The notes under the pieces: model-generated
Told to the model about the DNA's origin: nothing
What the model saw: only the letters and a program-made list of their open reading frames with translations
Databases searched by the model: none
Position numbers and translations under genes: made by a program
Assembly: GCA_021792635.1 (NCBI GenBank)
Contig: JAJYUH010000003.1
Coordinates: 1 to 64,000, forward strand
Reading direction: 5' to 3'
DNA length: 64,000 nt
Source of the DNA: Natronospirales bacterium
Lineage (GTDB): Bacteria; Pseudomonadota; Gammaproteobacteria; Natronospirales; REEB76
Part shown: in pieces, positions 7,882 to 18,291 of the stretch
Layout of the letters: each line of letters opens with the position of its first letter
How positions within the stretch are numbered: position 1 is the stretch's first letter

Positions 7882-10032
7882 ATGAAACAGATTGCCTGGA
7901 TTCTGATGAGCGTTTCCCTGTTGTGGGCGGGGGTGGCGGCGGCAGCGCCCGCACATCCCCAGCTCATATATCCGTCTGCGGCGCGTGACACCATCGTGAA
8001 CGATTACTTCGGCACCAGGGTGCCGGCGCCCTACCAGTGGATGGAGCATCTCAACCGTCCCGCGGTAAAGCAGTGGGTCGAGGCCGAGAACACACTCACA
8101 TTCACCTATCTGCGCAAGATTCCTGAACGCAACTGGATCCGCACCCGGCTGACCAAGCTGTGGAATTACGCCAAGGTGGGCGTGCCGCGCCAGCGGCAGG
8201 GTCGGCTCTTCTTCAGCAAGAACACCGGGCTGCAGAATCAGGCGGTGGTGTACGAGCAGGATTCGCTGACCGCCAAGCCCCGCAAGCTGATTGATCCCAA
8301 TACGCTCTCGCCCAACGGTGACATCGCGCTGCTCGACTACGCGCCCTCACCGCATGGGCGATATCTCGCGTACGCACTCTCCCAGGGCGGCTCTGACTGG
8401 GAGACGCTGCACGTGCGGGATATCGCTACGGGGCATGATTTGTCCGACGCGGTACACTACGTGAAGTTCTCGGGCATTTCCTGGACTCGGGATGACAAGG
8501 GCTTTTTCTACTCGCGCTATCCGGCACCGCCTCCCGGCAAGGCCATCAGCGACCGGGTCAGGGATCAGGCTGTTTACTACCACGTGGTCGGCACACCGCA
8601 GAGCGCGGACCGGCTCATCTACGCGCGGCCGGACCTGCCGGAATGGATCATGGAAGCGAGCGTGTCCGAGGATGGTCGGTACCTGTTCATCGTGCTGGTG
8701 AACGGCACCTCGGCGAATAACGAGCTTTACTACGCGAACCTGGGCGATCCCCGGCACCCCCACGTGGGCGCGCCCATCAAACCGCTGTTCACCAAAAACG
8801 ATGCGGCATACCAACCCATAGGCAATCTGGGGGACACGGTGTTCCTGCAGACCACCCGCAATGCGCCGCGCGACAGGATTGTGTCATTCAAACTGTCCGA
8901 CCCGGCACGCTGGCGCAACGAGGTGCCCGAAACCCGCAACGTGATCCAGAACGCGCTCCTCGCCGACCGGCGTCTGGTGGTGCAGTATCTGGTGGATGTG
9001 AAGAGCGAATTGAAACTCTTTTCAAGCGCCGGCCGACCGCAGGGCGCGGTGCCGCTGCCGGGCATCGGTTCGGTGGTGGGACTGAGCGGCCGCAACACCT
9101 CGTCCGCACTCTACTACGGCTTTACTTCGTTCCTGTATCCGACCACGGTCTATCGTTACGACCTGCGCAGCGGAAAAAACGCGGTGTTCTTCCGGCCCCG
9201 CGTGCCTTTTGATCCCTCGAAATATGTCACCCGCCAGGTGTTCTATCGCTCCAAGGACGGCACACGCATTCCCATGTTCCTCACCTATAAGAAGGGCCTC
9301 AAGCGGAGCGGTGAAAATCCCACCGTGCTCTATGGCTACGGCGGCTTTGACATCAGCATCACTCCGGACTTTTCCCCGAGCCTGCCGGTGTGGCTGGAGC
9401 TGGGCGGCGTGTATGCGGTGGCCAACATCCGCGGCGGCGGCGAGTACGGCGAAGCCTGGCATAAGGCCGGCATGCTCGGTAACAAGCAGAACGTGTTCAA
9501 CGACTTTATCTGGGCGGCGAAGTATCTGATTCGCCGGAAATACACCTCGCCCGGACGGCTCGGCATCGAGGGCTATTCCAACGGCGGGTTGCTGATCGGC
9601 GCTGCCATTACCCAGCAGCCGCAGTGGTTCGGTGCTGCCTACGCGGGTGCCGGTGTCATGGATATGCTGCGCTACCAGAAATTCTCCGGCGGCGCCCTGT
9701 GGGCACCGGAATACGGCACCTCGGACAACGCCAAAGCTTTCCGCTGGCTGATCAAGTACTCGCCGGTACAGAATGTGAAACCGGGCGTGTGCTATCCGCC
9801 CACCATCCTTACCACCGCCGATCATGACGATCGCGTGGTGCCGAGCCATTCCTACAAGTTCACGGCCGCCATGCAGCACGACCAGGGCTGCGCCAACCCG
9901 GTGCTGATCCGCGTGGAAACCCAGACCAGCCACAACTACATGCCTACCGACAAGCGCATCGCCCAAGCCGCCGATATCTGGGCGTTTCTGGCCTACAACC
10001 TGGGAATCACCCGGGCACCGGCCAGGAAGTAA
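7882..10032 (+). CDS. Prolyl oligopeptidase family serine peptidase (S9A), exported
   Basis: A 716-residue peptidase from ATG 7882, which follows GGGAGAAG and begins a signal peptide (MKQIAWILMSVSLLWAGVAA). The N-terminal part is the seven-bladed beta-propeller of S9A enzymes, entered by the characteristic DYFGTRVPAPYQWMEHL. The C-terminal alpha/beta hydrolase has the nucleophile in GYSNGG, an acid in TTADHDDRVVPSHSYKF and the histidine in TQTSHN. It should cleave short proline-containing peptides in the periplasm. Length agrees with the family (about 700). The open frame extends upstream to 7699 inside the previous gene, but that extension would bury the signal peptide. A strong hairpin follows the stop codon. 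Confidence 0.92.
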   Translation: MKQIAWILMSVSLLWAGVAAAAPAHPQLIYPSAARDTIVNDYFGTRVPAPYQWMEHLNRPAVKQWVEAENTLTFTYLRKIPERNWIRTRLTKLWNYAKVGVPRQRQGRLFFSKNTGLQNQAVVYEQDSLTAKPRKLIDPNTLSPNGDIALLDYAPSPHGRYLAYALSQGGSDWETLHVRDIATGHDLSDAVHYVKFSGISWTRDDKGFFYSRYPAPPPGKAISDRVRDQAVYYHVVGTPQSADRLIYARPDLPEWIMEASVSEDGRYLFIVLVNGTSANNELYYANLGDPRHPHVGAPIKPLFTKNDAAYQPIGNLGDTVFLQTTRNAPRDRIVSFKLSDPARWRNEVPETRNVIQNALLADRRLVVQYLVDVKSELKLFSSAGRPQGAVPLPGIGSVVGLSGRNTSSALYYGFTSFLYPTTVYRYDLRSGKNAVFFRPRVPFDPSKYVTRQVFYRSKDGTRIPMFLTYKKGLKRSGENPTVLYGYGGFDISITPDFSPSLPVWLELGGVYAVANIRGGGEYGEAWHKAGMLGNKQNVFNDFIWAAKYLIRRKYTSPGRLGIEGYSNGGLLIGAAITQQPQWFGAAYAGAGVMDMLRYQKFSGGALWAPEYGTSDNAKAFRWLIKYSPVQNVKPGVCYPPTILTTADHDDRVVPSHSYKFTAAMQHDQGCANPVLIRVETQTSHNYMPTDKRIAQAADIWAFLAYNLGITRAPARK

Positions 10033-10033
10033 C

Positions 10034-10059
10034 GGCATCATCCGCGCGCGGATGATGCC
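10034..10059 (+). terminator. Perfect 26-bp inverted repeat after the peptidase gene
   Basis: Two 13-base arms (GGCATCATCCGCG and its exact complement) meet with no spacer, starting two bases after the stop codon. In RNA this gives a stable GC-rich hairpin. There is no U-tract behind it, so it may be a 3'-end protecting or Rho-assisted structure rather than a classical intrinsic terminator. Confidence 0.5.
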
Positions 10060-11750
<1,691 letters not shown>

Positions 11751-11799
11751 TTTTCGTGACAGGGGTCGGGGATTCTGCCCCCTTTGACATCCCGATCCC

Positions 11800-11845
11800 G
11801 TCCCGGAATCGCGAAGCGGGCGACCCGCAGTCCCGGAATTGGGAC
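11800..11845 (+). promoter_or_regulatory. Paired upstream sites, candidate enhancer for the sigma-54 regulator
   Basis: The decamer GTCCCGGAAT occurs at 11800-11809 and again at 11830-11839, spaced 30 bases (about three helical turns) start to start. The second copy is half of a perfect palindrome (GTCCC, six bases, GGGAC, 11830-11845). The pair lies roughly 110-150 bases upstream of a -24/-12 promoter, the usual place for activator binding. Assignment to the regulator encoded at 20771-22117 is inference. Confidence 0.5.
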
Positions 11846-11921
11846 GGCCCGTGAGCGGATGATTCGCCCGGTGATTAGCTGATGGCCTGAAAATCGAGGC
11901 CCTGCACCAACCCTCTGGCTT

Positions 11922-11937
11922 TGGCACGCTACGTGCT
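11922..11937 (+). promoter_or_regulatory. Sigma-54 (-24/-12) promoter of the efflux locus
   Basis: TGGCACG, four bases, then GTGCT. This matches the RpoN consensus TGGCACG-N4-TTGCW at all fixed positions but one, with GG (11923-11924) and GC (11935-11936) separated by exactly 10 bases. Transcription would start near 11948, about 23 bases before the adaptor ATG at 11971. The same gene cluster encodes a sigma-54 activator, which strengthens the call. Confidence 0.7.
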
Positions 11938-11970
11938 TTCCTGTAAGGCATCGCCACTGGGAAATTCGCC

Positions 11971-13239
11971 ATGCCCGATATCGCGATTACCCCTGAAGTC
12001 CGCCGCCGGCGCAAACAGAAACGCTACGCCATCATCGGCGCCGCTGCGGCCGTGGTCATTGCCCTGGTGGTCTGGGCGTTGACGCGCACCCCGGCCGGGC
12101 CGAGCGTGCAACGCTCGGATCTTTGGATCGCGACGGTGCGTCAAGGCCCGCTGCCGATCACGGTGAGTGCCACGGGTACATTCATGCCGGTGGTGGAACG
12201 CTGGATCACCGCGGCCGCACCCGGTGTGGTGGAAATGGTCAAAGTGCAGCCCGGTGACCAGGTGAAACCGGACACGGTGCTCGCGACACTTTCCAATCCC
12301 TCCGTGGTATCTGTGCTGGTGCAGGCTCGGGCCGACGTCGCCAACGCCGAAGCCCAGCGCGCCTCGCAGCACTCGGAACTCACCAATCAGCTTCTGAACC
12401 TGCAGGCAAGTCTCGATTCCGCTAAGGTCGAAGCCGAGATCGCGGCGCTCAAGGAAAAGGCCGAGCGCTCGCTCTTGAGTCAGCACATCGTGTCAACACT
12501 CGACTACCAGACCATCAAGCTGCAGGCCGAGCAGAACGCCAAGCTGGTGACGCTCACCGAACAGCGCGTAGCTGCGTTCAAGCAGAGCATGGCGGCGCAG
12601 GATCAGGCAGCCAATGCGCAAGTGGCCGCGCTCAAGGCCGTGCTCAGCAACCGTCAACAACAGGTGGATGCGCTGCGCGTCACTGCCAATCTCGAAGGCG
12701 TGGTGCAGGACGTGGCGGTGCAGTCAGGTCAGACGCTGGCGCTCGGCGGCAACATCGCGCGTGTCGCCAGCCTCAAGCAACTCAAAGTCACGCTGCAAGT
12801 GCCGGCCAATCAGGCAGGCGAAGTTGTGGTCGGCCAAAGCGTGACGCTGGAACTCGCCACCACCAGCACCCAGGACCTGAACGGCAAAGTCATCCGCGTA
12901 TCGCCGGCCGTGACCAACGGCAACGTGGACGTGGACGTGATCCCGGACGGTGACCTGCCGGCCGACACCCGTCCGAATCTCGCGGTCACGGGCCGCATCC
13001 ACATCGCCAACATCGCCAATACCATCTACATACAGCGTCCGGCCTACGCGAACCCGGACAGCAGTATGACGCTCTACCGTCTCGCCGACGGTGGCAGCGA
13101 CGCGGTACCGGTGAGCGTGCGCTTCGGCGCGGCTTCGGATCGCTACATCCAGATATTGAGCGGTTTGACGCCCAGTGATCAAGTGATCGTCTCCGACACC
13201 AGCGGCTTTGCCGGCGCCAAACTGGTGAACGTGCGATGA
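11971..13239 (+). CDS. Efflux transporter periplasmic adaptor (HlyD/MFP family)
   Basis: A 422-residue membrane-fusion protein. The N-terminus is basic, then has one membrane segment (AIIGAAAAVVIALVVWAL, residues about 17-34) that anchors it in the inner membrane. It continues with a biotinyl/lipoyl-like hairpin half (VVEMVKVQPGDQVKPDTVLA), a long coiled coil (about residues 115-230, rich in Ala, Gln and Glu) and the returning half (GVVQDVAVQSGQTLALGG), then beta-barrel domains. It should bridge the ABC permeases to the TolC-type channel encoded next. It is the first gene behind a sigma-54 promoter. Substrate cannot be told from sequence; MacA-like antimicrobial or lipid export is possible. 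Confidence 0.88.
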   Translation: MPDIAITPEVRRRRKQKRYAIIGAAAAVVIALVVWALTRTPAGPSVQRSDLWIATVRQGPLPITVSATGTFMPVVERWITAAAPGVVEMVKVQPGDQVKPDTVLATLSNPSVVSVLVQARADVANAEAQRASQHSELTNQLLNLQASLDSAKVEAEIAALKEKAERSLLSQHIVSTLDYQTIKLQAEQNAKLVTLTEQRVAAFKQSMAAQDQAANAQVAALKAVLSNRQQQVDALRVTANLEGVVQDVAVQSGQTLALGGNIARVASLKQLKVTLQVPANQAGEVVVGQSVTLELATTSTQDLNGKVIRVSPAVTNGNVDVDVIPDGDLPADTRPNLAVTGRIHIANIANTIYIQRPAYANPDSSMTLYRLADGGSDAVPVSVRFGAASDRYIQILSGLTPSDQVIVSDTSGFAGAKLVNVR

Positions 13240-13263
13240 AAGCGTTGAGCGAAGTTCCGAAAA

Positions 13264-13360
13264 ATTCCGTTCGTACTGAGCTGGTCGAAGTATGAACGGA
13301 ATATTCACACTGCTGTTCAGAAATTTCATGAATACCCTTCGACGTACTCAGGGTGAACGG
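13264..13360. repeat. REP-type inverted-repeat pair, copy A
   Basis: A palindromic unit at about 13264-13302 (core CTGAGCTGGTCGAAG with outer arms ATTCCGTTC and GAACGGAAT) is followed 35 bases later by an inverted unit at 13335-13360 (CCCTTCGACGTACTCAGGG then TGAACGG). The cores of the two units are near-complements, so the pair can fold as one long hairpin, as in BIMEs. It lies between adaptor and channel genes and overlaps the upstream extension of the channel reading frame. Related copies occur at 15568 and 18199. Confidence 0.75.
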
Positions 13361-14809
13361 GAGAAACATTACCTGTCGTTTGGTGTAGTACGCACCGTGG
13401 CTGCGGCTACCGCGCTGTTATTCGCGGCGCGAGCCACGCATGCCACCACGCTCTGGGAAGTATGGCAGTTGGCCGAAGTGCATGCCCCCGCCTTGGAACA
13501 GGCCGAAGCTACGCTCGAACAGGCGCACGCCACGCACTCCGCGGCGCTCGCGCAACTCCTGCCGGCGCTCAATCTCAACGCCAGCCACGTCGTGGATAAC
13601 CAATCGGCCAGCGGCCCGCAGTTCTATGGCAACGGAATTGTCCCGGTGAGCCAGACATCCAATACCCGCACCAACGGTTGGGATCTGCAATTGAGCCAGC
13701 CCCTGTTCGACTGGCACGCGATCCAGAATCTCTCGGCCGCCGATTACACCGAAGCCGCGGGCGTGGCGAGTGCCGAAGCCACGCGCCAAACCCTGATGGC
13801 CACGCTTACACAGGATTACCTCGCGGTATTGAACGCGCAGGCGCAGCTCGCCGCCACGCGCAAGGCCCAGGACGGTTTCGCCACTCAGGCGATACAGGCC
13901 GCAGCACGCTACAGGGCGGGATTGAGCGGCATCATCGGCACGGATGAAACCCAGGCGGCACTTGCCCAGGCGCAGGCCGAAACCCTCTCGGCTGAACAAA
14001 CGTTGAAACAAGCGCGCCGCCAGCTCGATACCGACGCCGGCATACGCATCAACGGACCGTTTCCGGATTTGCCCGCGAACCTAGCCCTCAGCTTGCCTGC
14101 CGGCGTGAATCGCGATGCCTACGTGCAACGCGCGCTGCAGCAAAACCCGACGCTGGCCGCGGCGCGCCTGTCGCAAACCTCCGCCAGTCATGCGCTTTCC
14201 GCCACGCGCGCCGGATACCTGCCGAGCGTGTCGCTGGTGCTGAGTCACCAGCGCAATTTCGTCATCGGCACCTCGGATTTCTCGGTGCCGGGTTCCGCGG
14301 TCACCAGTCCCGCAACCCAGGATGCCAGCCAGAACATGATCGGCCTGCAACTGAGCTGGGCGATTTTTTCCGGCGGGGCGACCTCGGCCGCGGCGCAGGC
14401 CGCCGAAGCCCAGCAGCGTTCGGCCGATGCCAGCGCGCGCACTGCGGAGCTGAGCGTGGCCAGCCGGGTCAGCAACGCGCTCGACGGACTTGCCAGCGAT
14501 CAGCACCGCGTGCGCCAATTGCAAACCGGCGTGGTCTCGGCACAGGCCGCGGTCACCGCCACCGCCGCGGCGGTATCCAAAGGGCTGAATACCGAGCAGA
14601 ACCTGGTGATCGCACGCCAGACATTGCTTACGCTCGAGACCGGCTATGCCCAGGCGGTGGTGGACCTCGTCAACAACCGCGTGGCGCTCGACCAGGCGCT
14701 TGGCACGCTTACACCTGAACTGCTCTCGCAGCTCAGCGGCAAGATCGGCCGCGCACCGGCCAATCCCAATACAGACGATTCGCAACCGAACGGAGACTCC
14801 CCGCAATGA
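13292..14809 (+). CDS. TolC family outer membrane channel protein
   Basis: A protein of up to 505 residues with the alternating coiled-coil and beta-strand pattern of TolC-type exit ducts: repeated Ala/Gln-rich helices such as ALEQAEATLEQAHATHSAALAQLLP and its counterpart in the second half near residues 360-420. The signal peptide is probably VVRTVAAATALLFAARATHA around residues 33-52. The first 30 codons are translated repeat DNA (copy A), so the true start is uncertain: ATG 13292, ATG 13328, or a non-ATG codon nearer the signal peptide, behind GGGAGAAA. The stop overlaps the next start as ATGA, indicating translational coupling to the ATPase. It would let the ABC permeases discharge substrate across the outer membrane. 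Confidence 0.88.
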   Translation: MNGIFTLLFRNFMNTLRRTQGEREKHYLSFGVVRTVAAATALLFAARATHATTLWEVWQLAEVHAPALEQAEATLEQAHATHSAALAQLLPALNLNASHVVDNQSASGPQFYGNGIVPVSQTSNTRTNGWDLQLSQPLFDWHAIQNLSAADYTEAAGVASAEATRQTLMATLTQDYLAVLNAQAQLAATRKAQDGFATQAIQAAARYRAGLSGIIGTDETQAALAQAQAETLSAEQTLKQARRQLDTDAGIRINGPFPDLPANLALSLPAGVNRDAYVQRALQQNPTLAAARLSQTSASHALSATRAGYLPSVSLVLSHQRNFVIGTSDFSVPGSAVTSPATQDASQNMIGLQLSWAIFSGGATSAAAQAAEAQQRSADASARTAELSVASRVSNALDGLASDQHRVRQLQTGVVSAQAAVTATAAAVSKGLNTEQNLVIARQTLLTLETGYAQAVVDLVNNRVALDQALGTLTPELLSQLSGKIGRAPANPNTDDSQPNGDSPQ

Positions 14810-15540
14810 ACACCGATACCGTTATCCGCATCGAAGATCTCACCAAGGTGTACCGCACCGAGGAAGTCGAGACCCATGCGCTTTCCGGCGTCAGCCTGTC
14901 GGTAACGCGCGGCGAGTACGTCGCCATCATGGGGCCGTCGGGCTGCGGCAAAACCACGCTCATGTCCATCCTCGGCCTGCTCGACACGCCCAGTGGCGGC
15001 CAATACGATCTTGCGGGCAAACCGGTTGCCAACCTGGACGCCGGCGCGCGCGCGCGTTTCCGTAACCTGAACATCGGCTTTGTGTTCCAGTCGTTCAACC
15101 TGATCGGCGACCTGAACGTGTACGAAAACGTGGAACTGCCGCTGGTGTACCGCGGCGGCGTCAGCCGCAGCGAGCGGCAGAGCAAGGTGGACGCGGCGCT
15201 CGAAAACGTCGGCATGTCGCATCGCATGCGTCATTACCCGGCGCAGTTGTCCGGCGGCCAGCAGCAGCGCGTGGCCGCGGCGCGCGCACTGGTCGGCGAT
15301 CCCGCGATCCTGCTGGCCGACGAGCCCACGGGCAACCTGGATTCCGCCAACGGCGAAACCATCATGGAACTGCTGGCGGCGCTCAACGCCAAGGGCGCGA
15401 CCATCGTCATGGTGACGCACGATCCGCGCTATGCGGCGCACGCCAAACGCATCGTGCGGCTGTTCGACGGGCAGATTGTCTCCGAGAACAAATCTCCCGC
15501 CGGCATCGAGCTGCGCGCGGGAAAAGGTGCGGCGCGCTAA
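14806..15540 (+). CDS. ABC transporter ATP-binding protein (MacB/LolD type)
   Basis: A 244-residue ATPase. Walker A is GPSGCGKTT near residue 43, the Q-loop lies in FVFQSFNLI, the signature is [15 protein letters not shown] and Walker B is [13 protein letters not shown], with the H-loop in MVTHD. The GNLDS ending is typical of the LolD/MacB/FtsE group that works with FtsX-like permeases. It overlaps the channel gene by four bases and precedes two such permeases, so one ATPase probably powers both. The C-terminus is followed by a REP pair before the first permease. Confidence 0.93.
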   Translation: MNTDTVIRIEDLTKVYRTEEVETHALSGVSLSVTRGEYVAIMGPSGCGKTTLMSILGLLDTPSGGQYDLAGKPVANLDAGARARFRNLNIGFVFQSFNLIGDLNVYENVELPLVYRGGVSRSERQSKVDAALENVGMSHRMRHYPAQLSGGQQQRVAAARALVGDPAILLADEPTGNLDSANGETIMELLAALNAKGATIVMVTHDPRYAAHAKRIVRLFDGQIVSENKSPAGIELRAGKGAAR

Positions 15541-15567
15541 CGGCTGCTACCAATGCGATAAAGAAAT

Positions 15568-15684
15568 CCCGTTCGTACTGAGCTTGTCGAAGTACGAACC
15601 GAATTTTCCACATGCACATCGGCTTTGAAGATCACCCTTCGACAAGCTCAGAGCCTGCTCCGGACTCGATCCGGGGGTGAACGG
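15568..15684. repeat. REP-type inverted-repeat pair, copy B, with an internal insertion
   Basis: Unit one is at 15568-15600 (core CTGAGCTTGTCGAAG) and unit two starts at 15635 (CCCTTCGACAAGCTCAG). The two 15-base cores are exact complements. Unit two is interrupted: a stretch of about 23 bases containing its own CCGGACTCGATCCGG palindrome stands between CTCAG and the expected GGGTGAACGG, which resumes at about 15675. The Shine-Dalgarno of the downstream permease lies directly after the repeat. Confidence 0.78.
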
Positions 15685-15701
15685 AGAGTAAGGAACGTTT
15701 C

Positions 15702-18182
15702 ATGAACAATATTGCTCAGCACCTTGCCGGCTTTTTCCGCAGCCTGTTCAGAAAACCGGGCTTCGCGCTCGCGGTGATCCTCACGCTCACCATCGGCATC
15801 GGCGCCAATACCGCGACGCTCAGCCTGCTGTACGGTTATCTGCTCGCGCCCTTGCCCTATCCGCATGCGAATCAGCTGGTGAACGTGTATTTCACCGCTA
15901 AGAAATACTCCGGTAACCTGGGCATGTCCTATACCACGTATTTCGACATCCGCAAGCAGACCACGGCCATGAGCGATGCCGGCATGTACCTGATGAACAA
16001 CCTGAATCTGGTGTCCGGGGCCGGGATGGTACATGTGCGCGGCGCAACCATCTCCGCATCGCTGTTCACCACCTTGGGTGTGCGGCCGCTGCTCGGCCGC
16101 GTATTCGGACCGGACGCCAATGCCGTCGGCGCCGCCGGCCAGGTGGTGCTGAGCTATGGACTCTGGTCACGGCTTTTCAACCGCAATCCGTCGGTGATCG
16201 GCCAAGCGATCCGGTTGAACGACAAGGCCTACACCGTGGTTGGAGTCATGCCCCGGAACTTCGAATTTCCCAACACGGCAACCGACCTTTGGCTTCCCCA
16301 AACCTTCGGTCCCTTTACCCACGAAGCCGACAACGTGACCGCCTGGGGCTTCACCATGGTTGCACGTCTTAAACCGGGCGAAACCGCCGCCAGTCTCGCG
16401 GCTCAAGCCCAGGCGGTACTGGACAACGAGGTCGCACACTTTCCTTACCCGTCCGCCATTCCCGACCTCAAAAAAGTGGGCATGAGTATCCAGGCCACGC
16501 CGCTGCGCAGCACACTCGTCGGTGAACTCAGCCAGCGCCTGATCCTCGTGCAGCTCGCCACCGCGCTCTTATTGCTGCTCGTATGGTTCAACCTCGTCAA
16601 TCTCTTCATCGCGCGTGCGCTCACCCGCCGCAGCGAGCTGATCCTGCGGCGCGTGCTCGGCGCCGGCACCCGCACGCTCTTCGGCCAACTGTTTGCCGAA
16701 AGCCTGGCGCTGTGCGTGATCGGTGGCATTGCGGGTTTGATTCTCGGCGAAGTCCTGCTGCGTACCCTGTTGCATACCGGCTTCGGCACCGCGCAACTGG
16801 CCTTCCCGGTCAACGAATGGGGCAGCGCCATCGGCATCGCAGCGGTACTGGCCATCGTCTCGGCGCTGGTGTTTTCGCTCGCCGGCCTGTACTTCATCCG
16901 CCGTCAGGATCTCGGCCAGGCACTGCGCGAAGGGGATGCACGTACATCCGGCGGACGTGGCGAACACCGTATCCGCGCAGGCTTGGTCGTCACCCAACTG
17001 GTCTTGGCCTGTATTCTGGCCGGCATCGGCGCGATGCTGGCGCACAGCCTGATGAAACTCAACAACGTGAGACTCGGTTTTCAGCGGGAGCAATTGATTA
17101 CTTTCCAGGTGCATGTGCCCGGCAGTGCGGACGAAAAATACCTGGGGCCGCCGCTCGAAGCCAAGCTCGCGCCCCTGCACCGGGCGCTTGCGCAGGTGCC
17201 GGGCGTAGAGTCCGTGACGCTCGCGAGCGACATACCCTTCGATGACGAGTCGTCTGGGGTTTCGGCCTATCCCTATCCTTACGACGAGAAACACTCGCCA
17301 GGGGTATTCCCGGTGATCACCGATCCGGGCTACTTCAAGACCTTCGGAATCCCGGTGCTGTCCGGCCGGGGCTTTACACCTCAAGACGCTCAAGTGCTGG
17401 AAGCCTACGCGGTGATTGACGTGAAAGCGGCGGAGTCGTTGTTCGGCACCACCAACGTCGTGGGACGGCAACTCAGTCTCAACAATCCGAACAATACCAA
17501 GCCCAACCTGCTCTACCGCGTGATCGGCGTAGTCGCCAACACGCACCGCGACAAGGTGGGCAGCGCCGAACAGACCGGCAGCGTCTACATAGACCGCGAA
17601 CAGGTGCTGCAAACCAAGACCCAGAACTGGTCTTTTGCAGCGGAAACTTGGTACGTGGCGGTGCGCACGCCGCTTTCGACCGGTGCGATCCTTCCAGCGC
17701 TCACTCGGGCAGTGGCACAAACGTTGCCCGGCATTCCGATTTACAACGTGCGCAGCATGGACCAGCGGCTATCCAACCAGCTGGCTCCGCGCCGCGGTCT
17801 CATGACACTGGTGTTGATGTTTGCCCTCGGCGCGATCCTGCTGGCCGCGGTGGGCCTGTATGCCGTGCAGAGCTATTCGGTCAGCCAGCGGCTGCGCGAG
17901 TTCGGCATCCGCGCGGCGCTCGGCGCGGATCGCGGCCAGTTGCTCGGTTTGGTGTTGCGCGAAATCGCCAGGCTGTTGGTGATTGGCTTGGTCGTTGGCC
18001 TGGTCGGCGTGGTGGTATTCGGACATGTGTTTTCCTCCACGCTCTACAACGTGAACATGGCCGATCCCGTATCGCTGTTCCTGGTGTTTGTGATCCTGAG
18101 CTTCACGGCACTCGCGGCGGGGTGGATTCCCGCCTGGCGCGCGAGCCGCGTGCCGCCGATGGAGGCGCTGAGAGAACGCTAA
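15702..18182 (+). CDS. ABC transporter permease, MacB/FtsX type (first of two)
   Basis: An 826-residue permease with one N-terminal membrane helix (GFALAVILTLTIGIGANTATL), a large MacB-type periplasmic domain, three helices near residues 275-400, a second periplasmic domain, and three more near 700-820 (for example LMTLVLMFALGAILLAAVGLYAVQ and the C-terminal AAGWIPAWRASRVPPMEALRE). Two FtsX domains in one chain is the duplicated-permease layout common in acidobacterial and gammaproteobacterial exporters. ATG 15702 follows GGAGAGTAAGGA, placed directly after REP copy B. It pairs with the ATPase upstream and is a paralogue of the next gene. Such permeases usually move substrate from the periplasm outward (mechanotransmission) rather than across the inner membrane. 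Confidence 0.9.
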   Translation: MNNIAQHLAGFFRSLFRKPGFALAVILTLTIGIGANTATLSLLYGYLLAPLPYPHANQLVNVYFTAKKYSGNLGMSYTTYFDIRKQTTAMSDAGMYLMNNLNLVSGAGMVHVRGATISASLFTTLGVRPLLGRVFGPDANAVGAAGQVVLSYGLWSRLFNRNPSVIGQAIRLNDKAYTVVGVMPRNFEFPNTATDLWLPQTFGPFTHEADNVTAWGFTMVARLKPGETAASLAAQAQAVLDNEVAHFPYPSAIPDLKKVGMSIQATPLRSTLVGELSQRLILVQLATALLLLLVWFNLVNLFIARALTRRSELILRRVLGAGTRTLFGQLFAESLALCVIGGIAGLILGEVLLRTLLHTGFGTAQLAFPVNEWGSAIGIAAVLAIVSALVFSLAGLYFIRRQDLGQALREGDARTSGGRGEHRIRAGLVVTQLVLACILAGIGAMLAHSLMKLNNVRLGFQREQLITFQVHVPGSADEKYLGPPLEAKLAPLHRALAQVPGVESVTLASDIPFDDESSGVSAYPYPYDEKHSPGVFPVITDPGYFKTFGIPVLSGRGFTPQDAQVLEAYAVIDVKAAESLFGTTNVVGRQLSLNNPNNTKPNLLYRVIGVVANTHRDKVGSAEQTGSVYIDREQVLQTKTQNWSFAAETWYVAVRTPLSTGAILPALTRAVAQTLPGIPIYNVRSMDQRLSNQLAPRRGLMTLVLMFALGAILLAAVGLYAVQSYSVSQRLREFGIRAALGADRGQLLGLVLREIARLLVIGLVVGLVGVVVFGHVFSSTLYNVNMADPVSLFLVFVILSFTALAAGWIPAWRASRVPPMEALRER

Positions 18183-18198
18183 GAAAACCAAAACTGCG

Positions 18199-18274
18199 GT
18201 TTATACTAAGCCTGTCGAAGTACGCACGCATCTATCCGCACAAGATCACCCTTCGACACGCTCAGGGTGAACGG
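18199..18274. repeat. REP-type inverted-repeat pair, copy C (diverged)
   Basis: A decayed first unit (ACTAAGCCTGTCGAAGTAC, around 18205-18223) and a well-kept second unit at 18249-18274 (CCCTTCGACACGCTCAGGG then TGAACGG). It fills the 109-base junction between the two permease genes. The second permease's ribosome site (GAGGAAAG) follows directly. Confidence 0.68.
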
Positions 18275-18291
18275 CGACTGAGGAAAGACTG

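Noticed and set aside
11761..11783. Intrinsic terminator behind tyrosine phenol-lyase
   Set aside because: Only a five-base AGGGG/CCCCT stem with a short T-run; too weak to call.
13264..18274. CRISPR or IS interpretation of the REP-like copies
   Set aside because: Copies are kilobases apart, each an inverted pair, without transposase or regular spacers.
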